Origin: Saccharomycopsis crataegensis
Lineage: Eukaryota > Ascomycota > Saccharomycetes > Ascoideales > Saccharomycopsidaceae
Direction of reading: 5' to 3'
Assembly (NCBI RefSeq): GCF_037102585.1
Contig: NW_027043819.1
Location: 558,001 to 622,000 of the forward strand
DNA: 64,000 bases
In this document: piece by piece, positions 52,248-63,500 of the stretch
Layout: every line of letters starts with the position of its first letter
How positions within the stretch are numbered: position 1 is the first letter of the stretch
Made by a program: the position numbers and the translations under genes
Notes under the pieces: generated by a model
Told to the model about the DNA's origin: nothing
Seen by the model: the letters and a program-made list of their open reading frames with translations, nothing else
Database searches by the model: none

Positions 52248-52595
52248 TTATTCATCAAACTCATCAAAACACTCGATCACACTCTTCAACGATTCAATGG
52301 TGCTGTTCACCACTGTACGAAGGATTCTATCACTGGAAGCAGCGAAATCAACAGTCAACATGGTGTTATCTGTCTTGTAATCAACAGAGATCTCATTTTC
52401 CTTGAGGATGGGGTCGGCCTCCATCACTCTTTTGCTGATATCAGCCTGTCTGGCTGACTGCATTGGGATGCTAAGGGATCTAATGGTCGGCGGTTAGTAA
52501 AGATATTCTTTATTGGGGCGTAGTTTTCAACAAGGAACAGTATTTCCGGCATTCTCAAGTACAATTATGAATACTCACAGAGTGACGGCACTCAT
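52248..52595 (-). CDS. PCC1: KEOPS/EKC complex subunit Pcc1, two exons
   Basis: Exons (minus strand) are 52579-52595 (17 nt, MSAVT plus two bases) and 52248-52479, giving 82 aa. Pcc1 is the small dimerising subunit of KEOPS, which makes t6A37 in tRNAs reading ANN codons, and also affects transcription and telomeres. The pattern LSLSIPMQSARQADI..RVMEADPIL, ISVDYKTDNTMLTVDFAASSDRILRTVVNSTIESLKSVIECF matches the family fold (beta-beta-alpha with an RxLR-VN-S helix). S. cerevisiae PCC1 is also intron-containing and 88 aa. The 17-nt first exon makes the gene easy to miss. Confidence 0.87.
52480..52578 (-). other. Intron of PCC1
   Basis: GTGAGT donor, TTTACTAAC branch region, CCATTAG acceptor; 99 nt. 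It interrupts codon 6 (CT|A). Confidence 0.87.
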
Positions 52596-52859
52596 GGTGT
52601 GGTGGCACTACTAATACTACTACTACTACTATTGATAGATCGTCGTCAACGTCATCGCACTAACTTAATGGACGCTGATTTTCCCTTTTTTTTTTCTTGG
52701 ATCATTCTTGCTGGGGGTAGGGAACACCCTTCAGCGGCTTCTTCCCATTATGGGACAAACAATAACAAAAAGTGAAGTAAATCATCATGGAAATAACAAA
52801 AAGATGACGCTCACAGTTCTTGATTACACTCTTCAGAAACTCCCTCAATCAGGAGCGGT

Positions 52860-53650
52860 ATGACCCTGTCGAATACTATTGACGAAATCATCCGTCAAAT
52901 GATTCAGAAGAGGTCAACAAATCAGAAGAGATCGGCGAATCAGAGTGGGTCAACTGAGACTAGAAAATGTGATAGATGTTACTCTTGGAAACCAATTAAC
53001 AGATTTGGTCTATTTCAAAGTGGTAAAAGAAAAAAGCGTTGTTATGATTTTTAACAAATTCTGGAAAGGAACTGATAAAAAAGCCACACCAATTAGTATG
53101 TAATAGGCCTCATCCTATAGCTGATTGGAATGATTTTCTCACCAAAGTTCGATTGAACAGATCGTGTAATTCAGATATTCTATTCAAGGGAGAAATATCT
53201 CACCTTCCAAATGGGTTGAATAATAACACTCAACCAGACAAAGGAGTTAATACACAACATGTTGACCCTATTTTGCCTTCTGAACGACTACAGACTATTT
53301 TTGCTGGAACCAATGAAGATGGCTCTGGAACCATGTATGTCAACCATTCCAGTGATTCGCTCACGGCTGAGCCCCCAGAAACAGCGTCATCAAATCGAAT
53401 ATCAAATCAACAGCAACTACCAATACTGAATATATTAAAGGAAGAAATAATTAGACCTATTGAGGAATCAACTGGCTATAGGTGGGTCTATGCTTCAACC
53501 AGTTCAGGGAATGGAAGCTATGCTTCCAAGATGCAAGATTTGTCTCTGAGTATAAAGGCAAACTCAAAAAACGAATCAATTACCATAAAAAAGAAAAAGA
53601 ATATTAACATTATATCATATATTGTAGATGGTACTAAGATTACCTATTAA
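52860..53650 (+). pseudogene. Zinc-ribbon-like ORF in two offset frames
   Basis: The first frame (52860-53054) starts at ATG and has a CxxC pair within RKCDRCYSWKPINRFGLFQS, then GKRKKRCYD, recalling a fungal group of small Cys-rich putative DNA-binding domains. It ends at 53054. An offset frame is open from 53048 to 53650, overlapping by 7 bases at a T5 run. It continues with protein-like sequence: PHPIADWNDFLTKV, GSGTMYVNHSSDSLTAEPPE, IRPIEESTGYRWVYAST. The two pieces look like one gene of about 260 codons with a frame break, either a decayed gene, a sequencing error at the homopolymer or true frameshifting. I do not know its function. Confidence 0.5.
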
Positions 53651-54270
53651 ATCACTATATATCATCCTTTATGGTGACCACCACCATACATGGGTTTCCG
53701 TTGTACGATCTGTAGATGCCGCCGTTTTTCCATTGCATTGTCTAAGATCTTTGGATGAGCGCAGCGGATTATCTGTTGATATTCAGGACAACACACTACA
53801 CACATCCATATGATATATATATATATATATATAATATAATGTAATTTAATATAATATAATGTAATACAATACAATGTAAATCTAGAAGATTCCAGTTCTA
53901 GGGGAAGAACTGATCTCCTCCTCTCACCCGGCCCAGAGCGCCCTGAGGTGATTTCACTTTTCTTTCTTTTTTTTTTTTTTTTTCATCAAAATTTTTGTGA
54001 AATTTTTTTTCTTTTTTCTGTTTGTGTCACCTTCTCCTGCCTCATCGTTTAGCCCTTACCAAGCTTACTCACATCACTATTATTTGGATAAATAAGTTCC
54101 CTCGTGGCTCTTGATATCCTTTAAAAAAAATATTTTTCATCTTGTTAAAGAAGAAAATAATCAAAAAACCCCAAAAAAACTTGAAAAAATTTTAAAAAAA
54201 CCATATATTTTTCAACTTAACCAGAAAATCCTTTTAAAAACCCCTAAAAAAAACAAACCCATCATCAATC
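53651..54270. other. PAB1 upstream region
   Basis: Noncoding, 620 bp. It contains (TA)n at 53815-53833 followed by degenerate AATAT/AATGT repeats, a poly(T) run (53967-53983), and an A-rich leader up to the PAB1 ATG. Confidence 0.7.
54121..54270 (+). promoter_or_regulatory. A-rich 5' leader of PAB1
   Basis: The 150 bp before the ATG hold repeated A-tracts of 5-9 residues (for example around 54163, 54172, 54184, 54194, 54246). Poly(A)-binding proteins are known to bind A-rich leaders of their own mRNAs and repress translation. Such autoregulation here is inferred from the sequence. Confidence 0.45.
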
Positions 54271-56211
54271 ATGTCTACTGAAGAAATCTCCAAGACCTTG
54301 AACGACTTGGCCCTTAACGACAAGGAAGCCCCAGTTACCGAAGCCCCAGCTGCCGCTGCCGCTTCCGCCACCTCTGAATCTGAAAACCCAGAATCAGCTT
54401 CCACTGAACCTGTCGAAAACCCAGCTTCCTTGTACGTTGGTGAATTGGACCCATCTGTCAACGAAGCTCTTTTGTTTGAAATCTTCTCCCCAATCGGTCA
54501 AGTCTCCTCGATCAGAGTTTGTCGTGATGCTATCACCAAGCGTTCTTTGGGTTACGCTTACGTTAACTTCCACGCCAAGAATGATGGTGAACGTGCTTTG
54601 GAAGAATTGAACTATTCTCCAATCAAGGGTAGACCATGTCGTATCATGTGGTCTCAAAGAGATCCATCCGTCAGAAGAGGTGGTTCTGCCAACATCTTCA
54701 TCAAGAACTTGCACCCAGCCATCGACAACAAGGCTTTGCACGACACCTTCAGCGCTTTCGGTGACATTTTGTCCTGTAAGGTTGCCACCGATGAATTCGG
54801 TACCTCCAAGGGTTTCGGTTTTGTTCACTACAAAACTGATGATGCTGCTAAGGCCGCTATTGAATCTGTCAACGGTATGTTGTTGAATGACAGAGAAGTT
54901 TATGTTGGTCCTCATGTTTCCAAGAAGGACAGACAAAACAAGTTGGAAGAATTGAAAAACAACTTCACCAACGTTTATGTCAAGAACATTGACTCTGAAG
55001 TCACTGACCAAGAACTTAACGAGCTCTTTGCTACTATTGGTGCCGTTACCTCCGCTGTTGTTGAAAAGGATCAAGAAGGTAACTCCAAGGGTTTCGGTTT
55101 CGTTAACTACGAAAACCACGAAGATGCTGCTAAAGCCGTTGAAAAATTGAACGATGTCGAACTCAAGAGCAAAAAATTGTACGTCGGCAGAGCTCAAAAA
55201 AAGAGAGAAAGAATTGAAGAATTGACCAAGCAACACGAAGCTGCTAGATTGGAAAAAATCTCCAAATATCAAGGTGTTAACTTGTTCATCAAGAACTTGG
55301 ATGACAGCATTGAAGATGAAAAATTGAAGGAAGAATTCTCTGCCTTCGGTACCATTACCTCTGCTAAGGTTATGACTGACGATGCCGGTAAATCTAAGGG
55401 TTTCGGTTTCGTTTGCTTCAGCTCCCCAGAAGAAGCTACCAAGGCTGTTGCTGAAATGAACCAAAGAATGGTTGCTGGTAAGCCATTGTACGTTGCCTTG
55501 GCTCAAAGAAAGGACGTTAGAAGAGCCCAATTGCAACAACAAATGGAAGCCAGAAACCAAATGAGATTGCAACAACAAGCTGCTCACGGTGTTCCAAACC
55601 AATTCATGCAAGCCATGTTTTACAACCAAGCCGGTCAACCAGGTTTCTTGCCACCAGGTGCTAGAGGTCCAGTTAACCCTCAAATGATGATGCAACAAGG
55701 TATCCCAAGACCAGGTCAAGGTATCCCACCACCACCACAAGGTCAATGGGCTGGTCAAGGTCCAAATGGTCAGCCTGTCCCAGTTTACGGTATGCCACCA
55801 TTCGTTGGCGGTCCTCAAGGTAACATGAGAGGTCCAAACAACCGTTTCTACCAAAACAGAAACCAAAGAGGTCCAAGAGGTCCACAATCTGATGCCCCAA
55901 CTTCCAACGTTGCCCAATTGGCTTCTGTCTTGCCATCTTACCCAATTGAACAACAAAAGAGATTGTTGGGTGAAGAATTGTACCCAAAGGTTTTCTCTAA
56001 CCCAAAGTTGAACCAAGACGCTGAAGCTGCTGGTAAGATCACCGGTATGATTTTGGACTTGGACAACACTGAAATTCTCCAAATGTTGGATGACGAAGAA
56101 GTCTTCAAATCCCGTTTTGCTGATGCTTTCTCTGCTTACGAAGAGTACAAGAACTCTAATGCTACCGAAGGTGAAGCCGCTGCTGCTCCAGCTGCTGAAA
56201 CTTCTGCTTAA
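54271..56211 (+). CDS. PAB1: Poly(A)-binding protein
   Basis: A 646-aa PABP. Four RRMs are at about 52-130, 140-217, 233-310 and 336-412, each with an RNP1-like octamer such as KGFGFVNY or KGFGFVCF. A Pro/Gln/Gly/Met-rich linker and the C-terminal MLLE domain follow (about 550-625; [28 protein letters not shown]). It binds mRNA tails and bridges to eIF4G and the deadenylases. Codon choice is extremely biased (TTG for Leu, GGT, AAC, AAG) and I saw no in-frame CTG, as expected for a very highly expressed gene. Confidence 0.98.
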   Translation: MSTEEISKTLNDLALNDKEAPVTEAPAAAAASATSESENPESASTEPVENPASLYVGELDPSVNEALLFEIFSPIGQVSSIRVCRDAITKRSLGYAYVNFHAKNDGERALEELNYSPIKGRPCRIMWSQRDPSVRRGGSANIFIKNLHPAIDNKALHDTFSAFGDILSCKVATDEFGTSKGFGFVHYKTDDAAKAAIESVNGMLLNDREVYVGPHVSKKDRQNKLEELKNNFTNVYVKNIDSEVTDQELNELFATIGAVTSAVVEKDQEGNSKGFGFVNYENHEDAAKAVEKLNDVELKSKKLYVGRAQKKRERIEELTKQHEAARLEKISKYQGVNLFIKNLDDSIEDEKLKEEFSAFGTITSAKVMTDDAGKSKGFGFVCFSSPEEATKAVAEMNQRMVAGKPLYVALAQRKDVRRAQLQQQMEARNQMRLQQQAAHGVPNQFMQAMFYNQAGQPGFLPPGARGPVNPQMMMQQGIPRPGQGIPPPPQGQWAGQGPNGQPVPVYGMPPFVGGPQGNMRGPNNRFYQNRNQRGPRGPQSDAPTSNVAQLASVLPSYPIEQQKRLLGEELYPKVFSNPKLNQDAEAAGKITGMILDLDNTEILQMLDDEEVFKSRFADAFSAYEEYKNSNATEGEAAAAPAAETSA

Positions 56212-56564
56212 GTAAAAGAGAAAGGTGTCGTGTATATTAAATAACTTCTATTTTCTCTCTTTTATTTGACGTTTTTTTTTTTTTTAATTTATTTATTTAT
56301 TGATGATTTTTAATTTAATTGTTTCTTGATTATTATTTGTGTTTTATTTTTGAGATGATTAATTTCTTTTTGGGTGTGATAGGAAATTGAAATGAAGGAA
56401 AGAATTGATTCAATTTTTTGTAAGGTGTAAGCGAGTGTGGTTTTTACATTGTTCTCTCCGCCTTTTCCTCCTCCTTTATTTATTTAACGCAGAGGAATTG
56501 TCGTAGTATTTTGATTTATCAAGAAGAACCGAAAGCACCATTGAACAGATTAGCAGAATTAAAG
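56212..56564. other. Intergenic region PAB1-EHD3
   Basis: Noncoding, 353 bp, T-rich. The EHD3 frame stays open upstream to 56424 without an ATG, so the start is placed at 56565. Confidence 0.65.
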
Positions 56565-57995
56565 ATGGGGAATAAATATCCAATAGGACCAACCGACAGT
56601 GATATCACAATAGACGACAGTGACGTGCTTTTTGACGTTGACAAATATTGTGGGGTCATCACGTTGAACCGGGCCAAAAAGCTCAACTCATTAAATATTT
56701 CGATGATTGACAAGCTTTTCCAATTTTATATCACGGAATCGAAATCGAAGGTGAACTTATTTATCCAAACTTCTGCGACTTCGAGAGCGTTTTGTGCTGG
56801 TGGCGATGTGGTGGCCCTTGCAAAGTTTGACAATGCTGGATATCCTGAAAACAGCATTCGATTGTTTGTGAGCGAATACTCGATGAATTATTTCTTGAGC
56901 CGGTTCAAAAAACCGGTGGTATCGTTACTCAATGGGATCACCATGGGAGGAGGGTGTGGGTTATCGTTACATTCGCCATTCAGGGTGGTTACTGAGCTGA
57001 CAAGACTCGCGATGCCAGAGATGGCGATTGGATTTTTCCCCGATGTTGGCGCCAGTTATTTTTTCAGTAGGCTCGAAGGGTATCTTGGATGGTATCTTTG
57101 TTTAACCGGGGATATTTTACAAGGATATGATAATATGTTCGCGGGGACCGGGACCCATTTTGTTCGTAATGATAAGTTGGGGGCATTGACCAAGGCGTTG
57201 GTGGCAATAAGTAATGAGTACGGCGACAAGTTTGAGGTGGGAAAAGTTACTGGGTATTATCATGAGTGGTACGGTATAGTGAATGAAACAATTGAATCGT
57301 TTGCGGAAACCGCGCCCCCGGGATACCAGTATCAGTATTCAACGGAAGAGTTGAAGATTATTAACGAGATGTTTTCGTCAACTACCACGATCGAAGGGGT
57401 GTTTGAGTTTTTGGAAGATCTTGTTGCCAAGAAAAATAACTGGTTTGCTAAACAGACGTTGAAGAAGTTTGAAGATCGGTCATTGTTATCGATCAAAATC
57501 GGGTATAAGATCCTTCAATACGGGGCGACCCATGATAATTACCAAGCGCTCTCAGAAGAGCTCACCTTATCGAACAATATGAACATAAACCACGATAAGC
57601 TAGATCTTACGGAAGGGATTTTCAAGAAACTTATTTTGAAGACTAATGATCCTGATTGGAAGTTCAAAAATATCCATAATATCCCCGATGAGTACGTGGA
57701 AAAATGGTGTTTTCTGCCAACAATCGAGCGGTTCGGAGCGATCCACAAATTCCTGGGAAACTGGGCATTATATCCTGATTCTCATGATTATGTGTTGAAC
57801 AAATTCACCTTACCCACGGAAGCCCTAGTGGATGAGTATCTTGATCACCATCGCGACTACAGTGTAAAGAGCATTGTCGATCATTTGCAAGGGATCTATC
57901 CGCAGTTGAAGGCTAAAAGGGGAATCACGGAGAAAGTAGAGTTTATTATGATCAATAAGGGGCTCTTACAAAACACTTCAAGCTCTAAGTTGTAG
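56565..57995 (+). CDS. EHD3: 3-hydroxyisobutyryl-CoA hydrolase (mitochondrial)
   Basis: A crotonase-fold hydrolase of valine catabolism, also described as a mitoribosome-associated protein in yeast. With the ATG at 56565 it is 476 aa (yeast Ehd3 500 aa). VITLNRAKKLNSLN, RAFCAGGDVVALA, NGITMGGGCGLS and AMPEMAIGFFPDVGASYFFSRL are diagnostic, with the catalytic Glu/Asp in the last segment. No strong mitochondrial presequence is visible from this ATG; a longer open frame upstream lacks an ATG. A CTG codon in VVTE-x-TRLAMPE falls where homologues have Asn, Lys or Arg. It adjoins ARO3, as in S. cerevisiae (YDR036C/YDR035W). Confidence 0.93.
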   Translation: MGNKYPIGPTDSDITIDDSDVLFDVDKYCGVITLNRAKKLNSLNISMIDKLFQFYITESKSKVNLFIQTSATSRAFCAGGDVVALAKFDNAGYPENSIRLFVSEYSMNYFLSRFKKPVVSLLNGITMGGGCGLSLHSPFRVVTELTRLAMPEMAIGFFPDVGASYFFSRLEGYLGWYLCLTGDILQGYDNMFAGTGTHFVRNDKLGALTKALVAISNEYGDKFEVGKVTGYYHEWYGIVNETIESFAETAPPGYQYQYSTEELKIINEMFSSTTTIEGVFEFLEDLVAKKNNWFAKQTLKKFEDRSLLSIKIGYKILQYGATHDNYQALSEELTLSNNMNINHDKLDLTEGIFKKLILKTNDPDWKFKNIHNIPDEYVEKWCFLPTIERFGAIHKFLGNWALYPDSHDYVLNKFTLPTEALVDEYLDHHRDYSVKSIVDHLQGIYPQLKAKRGITEKVEFIMINKGLLQNTSSSKL

Positions 57996-59732
<1,737 letters not shown>

Positions 59733-60560
59733 GAAAAAGAAAAAGAAAAAAATCACAAAAAATGACAACTAGCTTATGTATGTATGTATATATATATTTC
59801 TTTTTTTTTTTTCACCACAGAAGCTATATGGCTTCGGTATATATATAAATTAAAAAAAGACAATCAAGAGACGGTTTTCTCCTTGGGTTATTTTATATAT
59901 GTATTATATACAATCAGTTTGGACCAAAAACAAACCTTTTTCTTGAACATCGGTAAGTCAGCTAAGCTAGACTTGTAATTTTATTCTTGTAGGTCATTAA
60001 TGCCTGGGCTATAAAGTTTTCTTACCGGTAATGTAATAAAAATAGGATTTACCACAATTATTTGAACCTCCACACAACTCCTCCAATACACCCATCCACA
60101 GATATTACAGATTCCCAAAAAAATATATAACATCTAACAGAAAAGAAAATCATGAGCATTAAAAAAAGTAGTAATGTGGCCTCTCATTATTAACCATACC
60201 AAGTATGGAGTATAAGAATTTGAAGTATAGATAAGTGAAGAAAAAAAAAAAAAAAATAAAGAACAAAAGAAAAGAGGGGCAATAACAAGTCTAAAAAAAA
60301 GAAGGAGAAAATGAAAGATGATAGGAATAATAATTAACAAGATGGTAGAAAATGCACATAACAGTAATGAAGAGAAACAAAAAAAAAATAAAAAATTTGG
60401 ACATCAATCAAACACTAAAAATAACAGAAATGAACTCAAAAAGATACTACAATAAACATGAACGTCAAAGAAAACAAACAAACAAACAAACAAAAACACA
60501 CAAAAAACAAAACAAAATCAATCCCATATAAACAACAAAATAACAACACATAAATTGAAA
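59733..60560. other. Convergent intergenic region ARO3-SCAP
   Basis: Noncoding, 828 bp between convergent genes. It has (TA)n near 59788-59797, poly(A) runs around 60240-60257 and a (CAAA)n/(AAAC)n repeat at 60473-60497. No gene is seen. Confidence 0.75.
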
Positions 60561-63500
60561 TCAAAACTCCACAATGTTCGTTGGATCGTTCACCACCCTC
60601 TGGGTCTGCAACATTCTTGGTAATTCTCCAAAATTCGTCGAGCTCATCAACTCGGTCTTTCTCAACCGGCGCTTATTGACAAAACTCAACCCGGAGATCT
60701 TTTGGTTCGAATTCCCATCTTCATCAAGATTCTGTAAAATCAACTCGTCGTTCCCCATGTACAACACCTTCATGATATTGCCGAATGGCACAACAATCGA
60801 TTTATGACCAAATCTCGCAATCGAACTGATCTTCTTCACCAACAATCCCTCATTTTCACCATTAGGAATATCATAGTACGATACTTTCCCATTGGCATTC
60901 ATGGTAAACCCTTCCCACATATCGGCAATATGCGTCGGAGCAACATTGCATGGTTTTCTTTTTGGTGAAGTGAAACGTTTGCCTGACCGCATGTTCGTCA
61001 AATTGTACCGGCTGAAATCTCCTTCATCGAATTTCCCATTCAACACTTCGCAATCGGATTTTTTCCTAATTCCTTGAACCATATTCAATTCAGTGAGTTC
61101 CCAGCATTCGACATTCTCCAACCAGTGTTGATGTTCCACCACAGAGTCAAATCCAAGACATCTAGTTTCTCTCGGGTCACGCTCCACACGAAGACAAATA
61201 CTGTTCTTGGCACGGTTAGCATTGCTAAATGTGTGCATTATCAACACATTGGTGTCCAATTCGGTGTAGACAATCGATAATGACGACACAGAAGCACATC
61301 CACAAAAACGACAATGGGTAGGTTGTTCGTGGAATACGTGGAATGAGTCTTTTTTGAATTGCCCAACGTGGAATCTTTTCACTAACGTTCCAGTTTGTAC
61401 ATCAATCAACTCGGCAGTCAACCCATGAGTTCTTACAATCATCCCGACAAACGCCACGGTAACAATACTTGACTCTTCAAAATCTTCTGGAGGTACCTGA
61501 GGAGGAACCACCACATTGGTCATGGATCCCATTGATGATTGACGAGAAAGTTGACCACCGCGATGGCCGCTCATCATCCTCATAGTGGTTCTTTGCATCG
61601 CTAAAGGAGTCATCAATCCTTTACCTCTATTGTAACGCTCTTCTTGGATAAACAAGGTTCTGATCCTCCATTTATTGTTCACCACAGTCGCCACAACAAT
61701 TTTACCACTTTTGCTACCAAATACTAACCGATCATTGACTCTAGGGGACACCACAAGTTTGGCGGTAACAAGTTCTTCTTTGACAACCACGGTTTCCAAA
61801 AACGTCCCATCGGCACAATTAATGGTGAACATCTTCCCATTTTTCAAAACAATTGTCAATTCAAAGTCGGATTCGGTATGTGTTTCTCGGACATTGACCG
61901 GTGGTGACTGGTATGAATTGTTATTGGTGGCTTGCAATTTATTGGTATTGGATCTTAATGATGAGATCGAACTTTTTCTTGATACTGAATGTTTAACCGG
62001 GGTCAGTGGCTGTGATAATTGTAGTTGTTGTTGTTGTTGGATTGGCGGAATTTGCACCCCAAGGTTTTGAATTACCGCCTCCTTTTGTGATTTTTCTGGA
62101 GACTTATGCACCGGATGTTGAGATTGTGAGTGAAGTTTTTGTGATTGTTGTTGTTGTTGCTGTTGCTGTTGTTGTTTCCGTCTCATCATAGTTCCCAACA
62201 CTGTCTTTTTTCTGAAAAAAGATTCCAATGGCACCCGATTCTTCAAATCTGGAAGATCCACAGAACAAATCCATGACATCGTCAATCTTGACCAAATTTT
62301 AACTGATCCCCTTCTAGAGAAAATCGCAATCAAATTCCCGTGCATTGATAATGTGGCATGTGTGATTGGCCAGATTTGTCTCAGCACTGGAAGATTCGTT
62401 GGTTGAGGAATTGGATTAACGGCAGGAGACCAAACAAGGACTCGATGATCCATCCCGATCGATACCACAAATGGACTGGCTTTATTACTACTAATTTTGA
62501 CAATATCCAATGCATGGCCACCGAACAATTCTTTTGATTGGAATTTGGTTTCTTCTTCAGAAGATTCATTTAACCGTTGCAATTCCCCCATGCCATCATC
62601 ATAAGACAGAATAGCAAGAGAGTCTGCTCTCAAGCAGTACTTGATTATAATGGCGGAAACCGCCAACATGAACGCCAACGACGCCAAAAATTCCAAAAGA
62701 TAATAAATATTGAATTTGTAAGTAGCAGCAGGAATATTATCAACATAATCACTCAATGAAAAGTCGGAAAGGGTTTGTAAATCTCCAAACTTACTCTTTT
62801 GCCCGGCATAAGATGGTTCTTCGACAAAAATCTTGAGTTCCATGTTATCCAAAGATCCTTTCAAAAATCGCTGGAAAATGGTATCTTCATAACTGCCGAG
62901 CAAATTGCTAATGGACATTCCCAATACTTTTTCATTCATAAATAAACTGCGAGGGAATTTAGGATCGCTGTTCAATCTTTTCTGAAGTTTGTCAATTTGT
63001 TGTTTGTAAATATCGACATTTTGTTCTTCAATGGATGATGTCGAGGTGGTGATAGGAAAATCTTTGAGGAACGAAATGATGGAATCGCTGGTAGAAAGGT
63101 TATTTGCACCAATAATATTGTTGTTGTTACTGGAAATCCCGAGCCCTATCAAATGCACTAGATTAAAAGTGATGCCTTCAGTTATCCATCTAATTGTGAT
63201 GATAACAATACACATCACCATAATGATTGAGCTAGTGATACTCGTTGAAAATGGCAATTTTATCTTCAATAAGAATTGGGCAAGAACATGCCTTACTGAA
63301 GCCGAGGCACTTCTTTGGGTCGACGATGACGGGAAAGCTGATGATAGGAAAGAAGTGAATTTAAATTTTGATTTCATTAGAAATTTGCTAGTTGCAAGAC
63401 CGTTGTTTCCCTGCATTGATAATGCATCATCTCTTGATTTTTCCAACAAATCTTCCAATTCAAGTCTTCTAATATCCACGCTTAAAACAGCAGTGAAAAA

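Noticed and set aside
54394-56082. 562-codon open frame on the strand opposite PAB1
   Set aside because: An artefact of the extreme codon bias of PAB1, which removes stops on the reverse strand; the translation is Trp/Val/Leu-rich and unlike a protein.
56392-56564. Possible 5' exon and intron for EHD3 (ATG at 56392, GTAAGC donor)
   Set aside because: No branch site of the TACTAAC type, and only one forced splice choice keeps the frame; evidence too weak.
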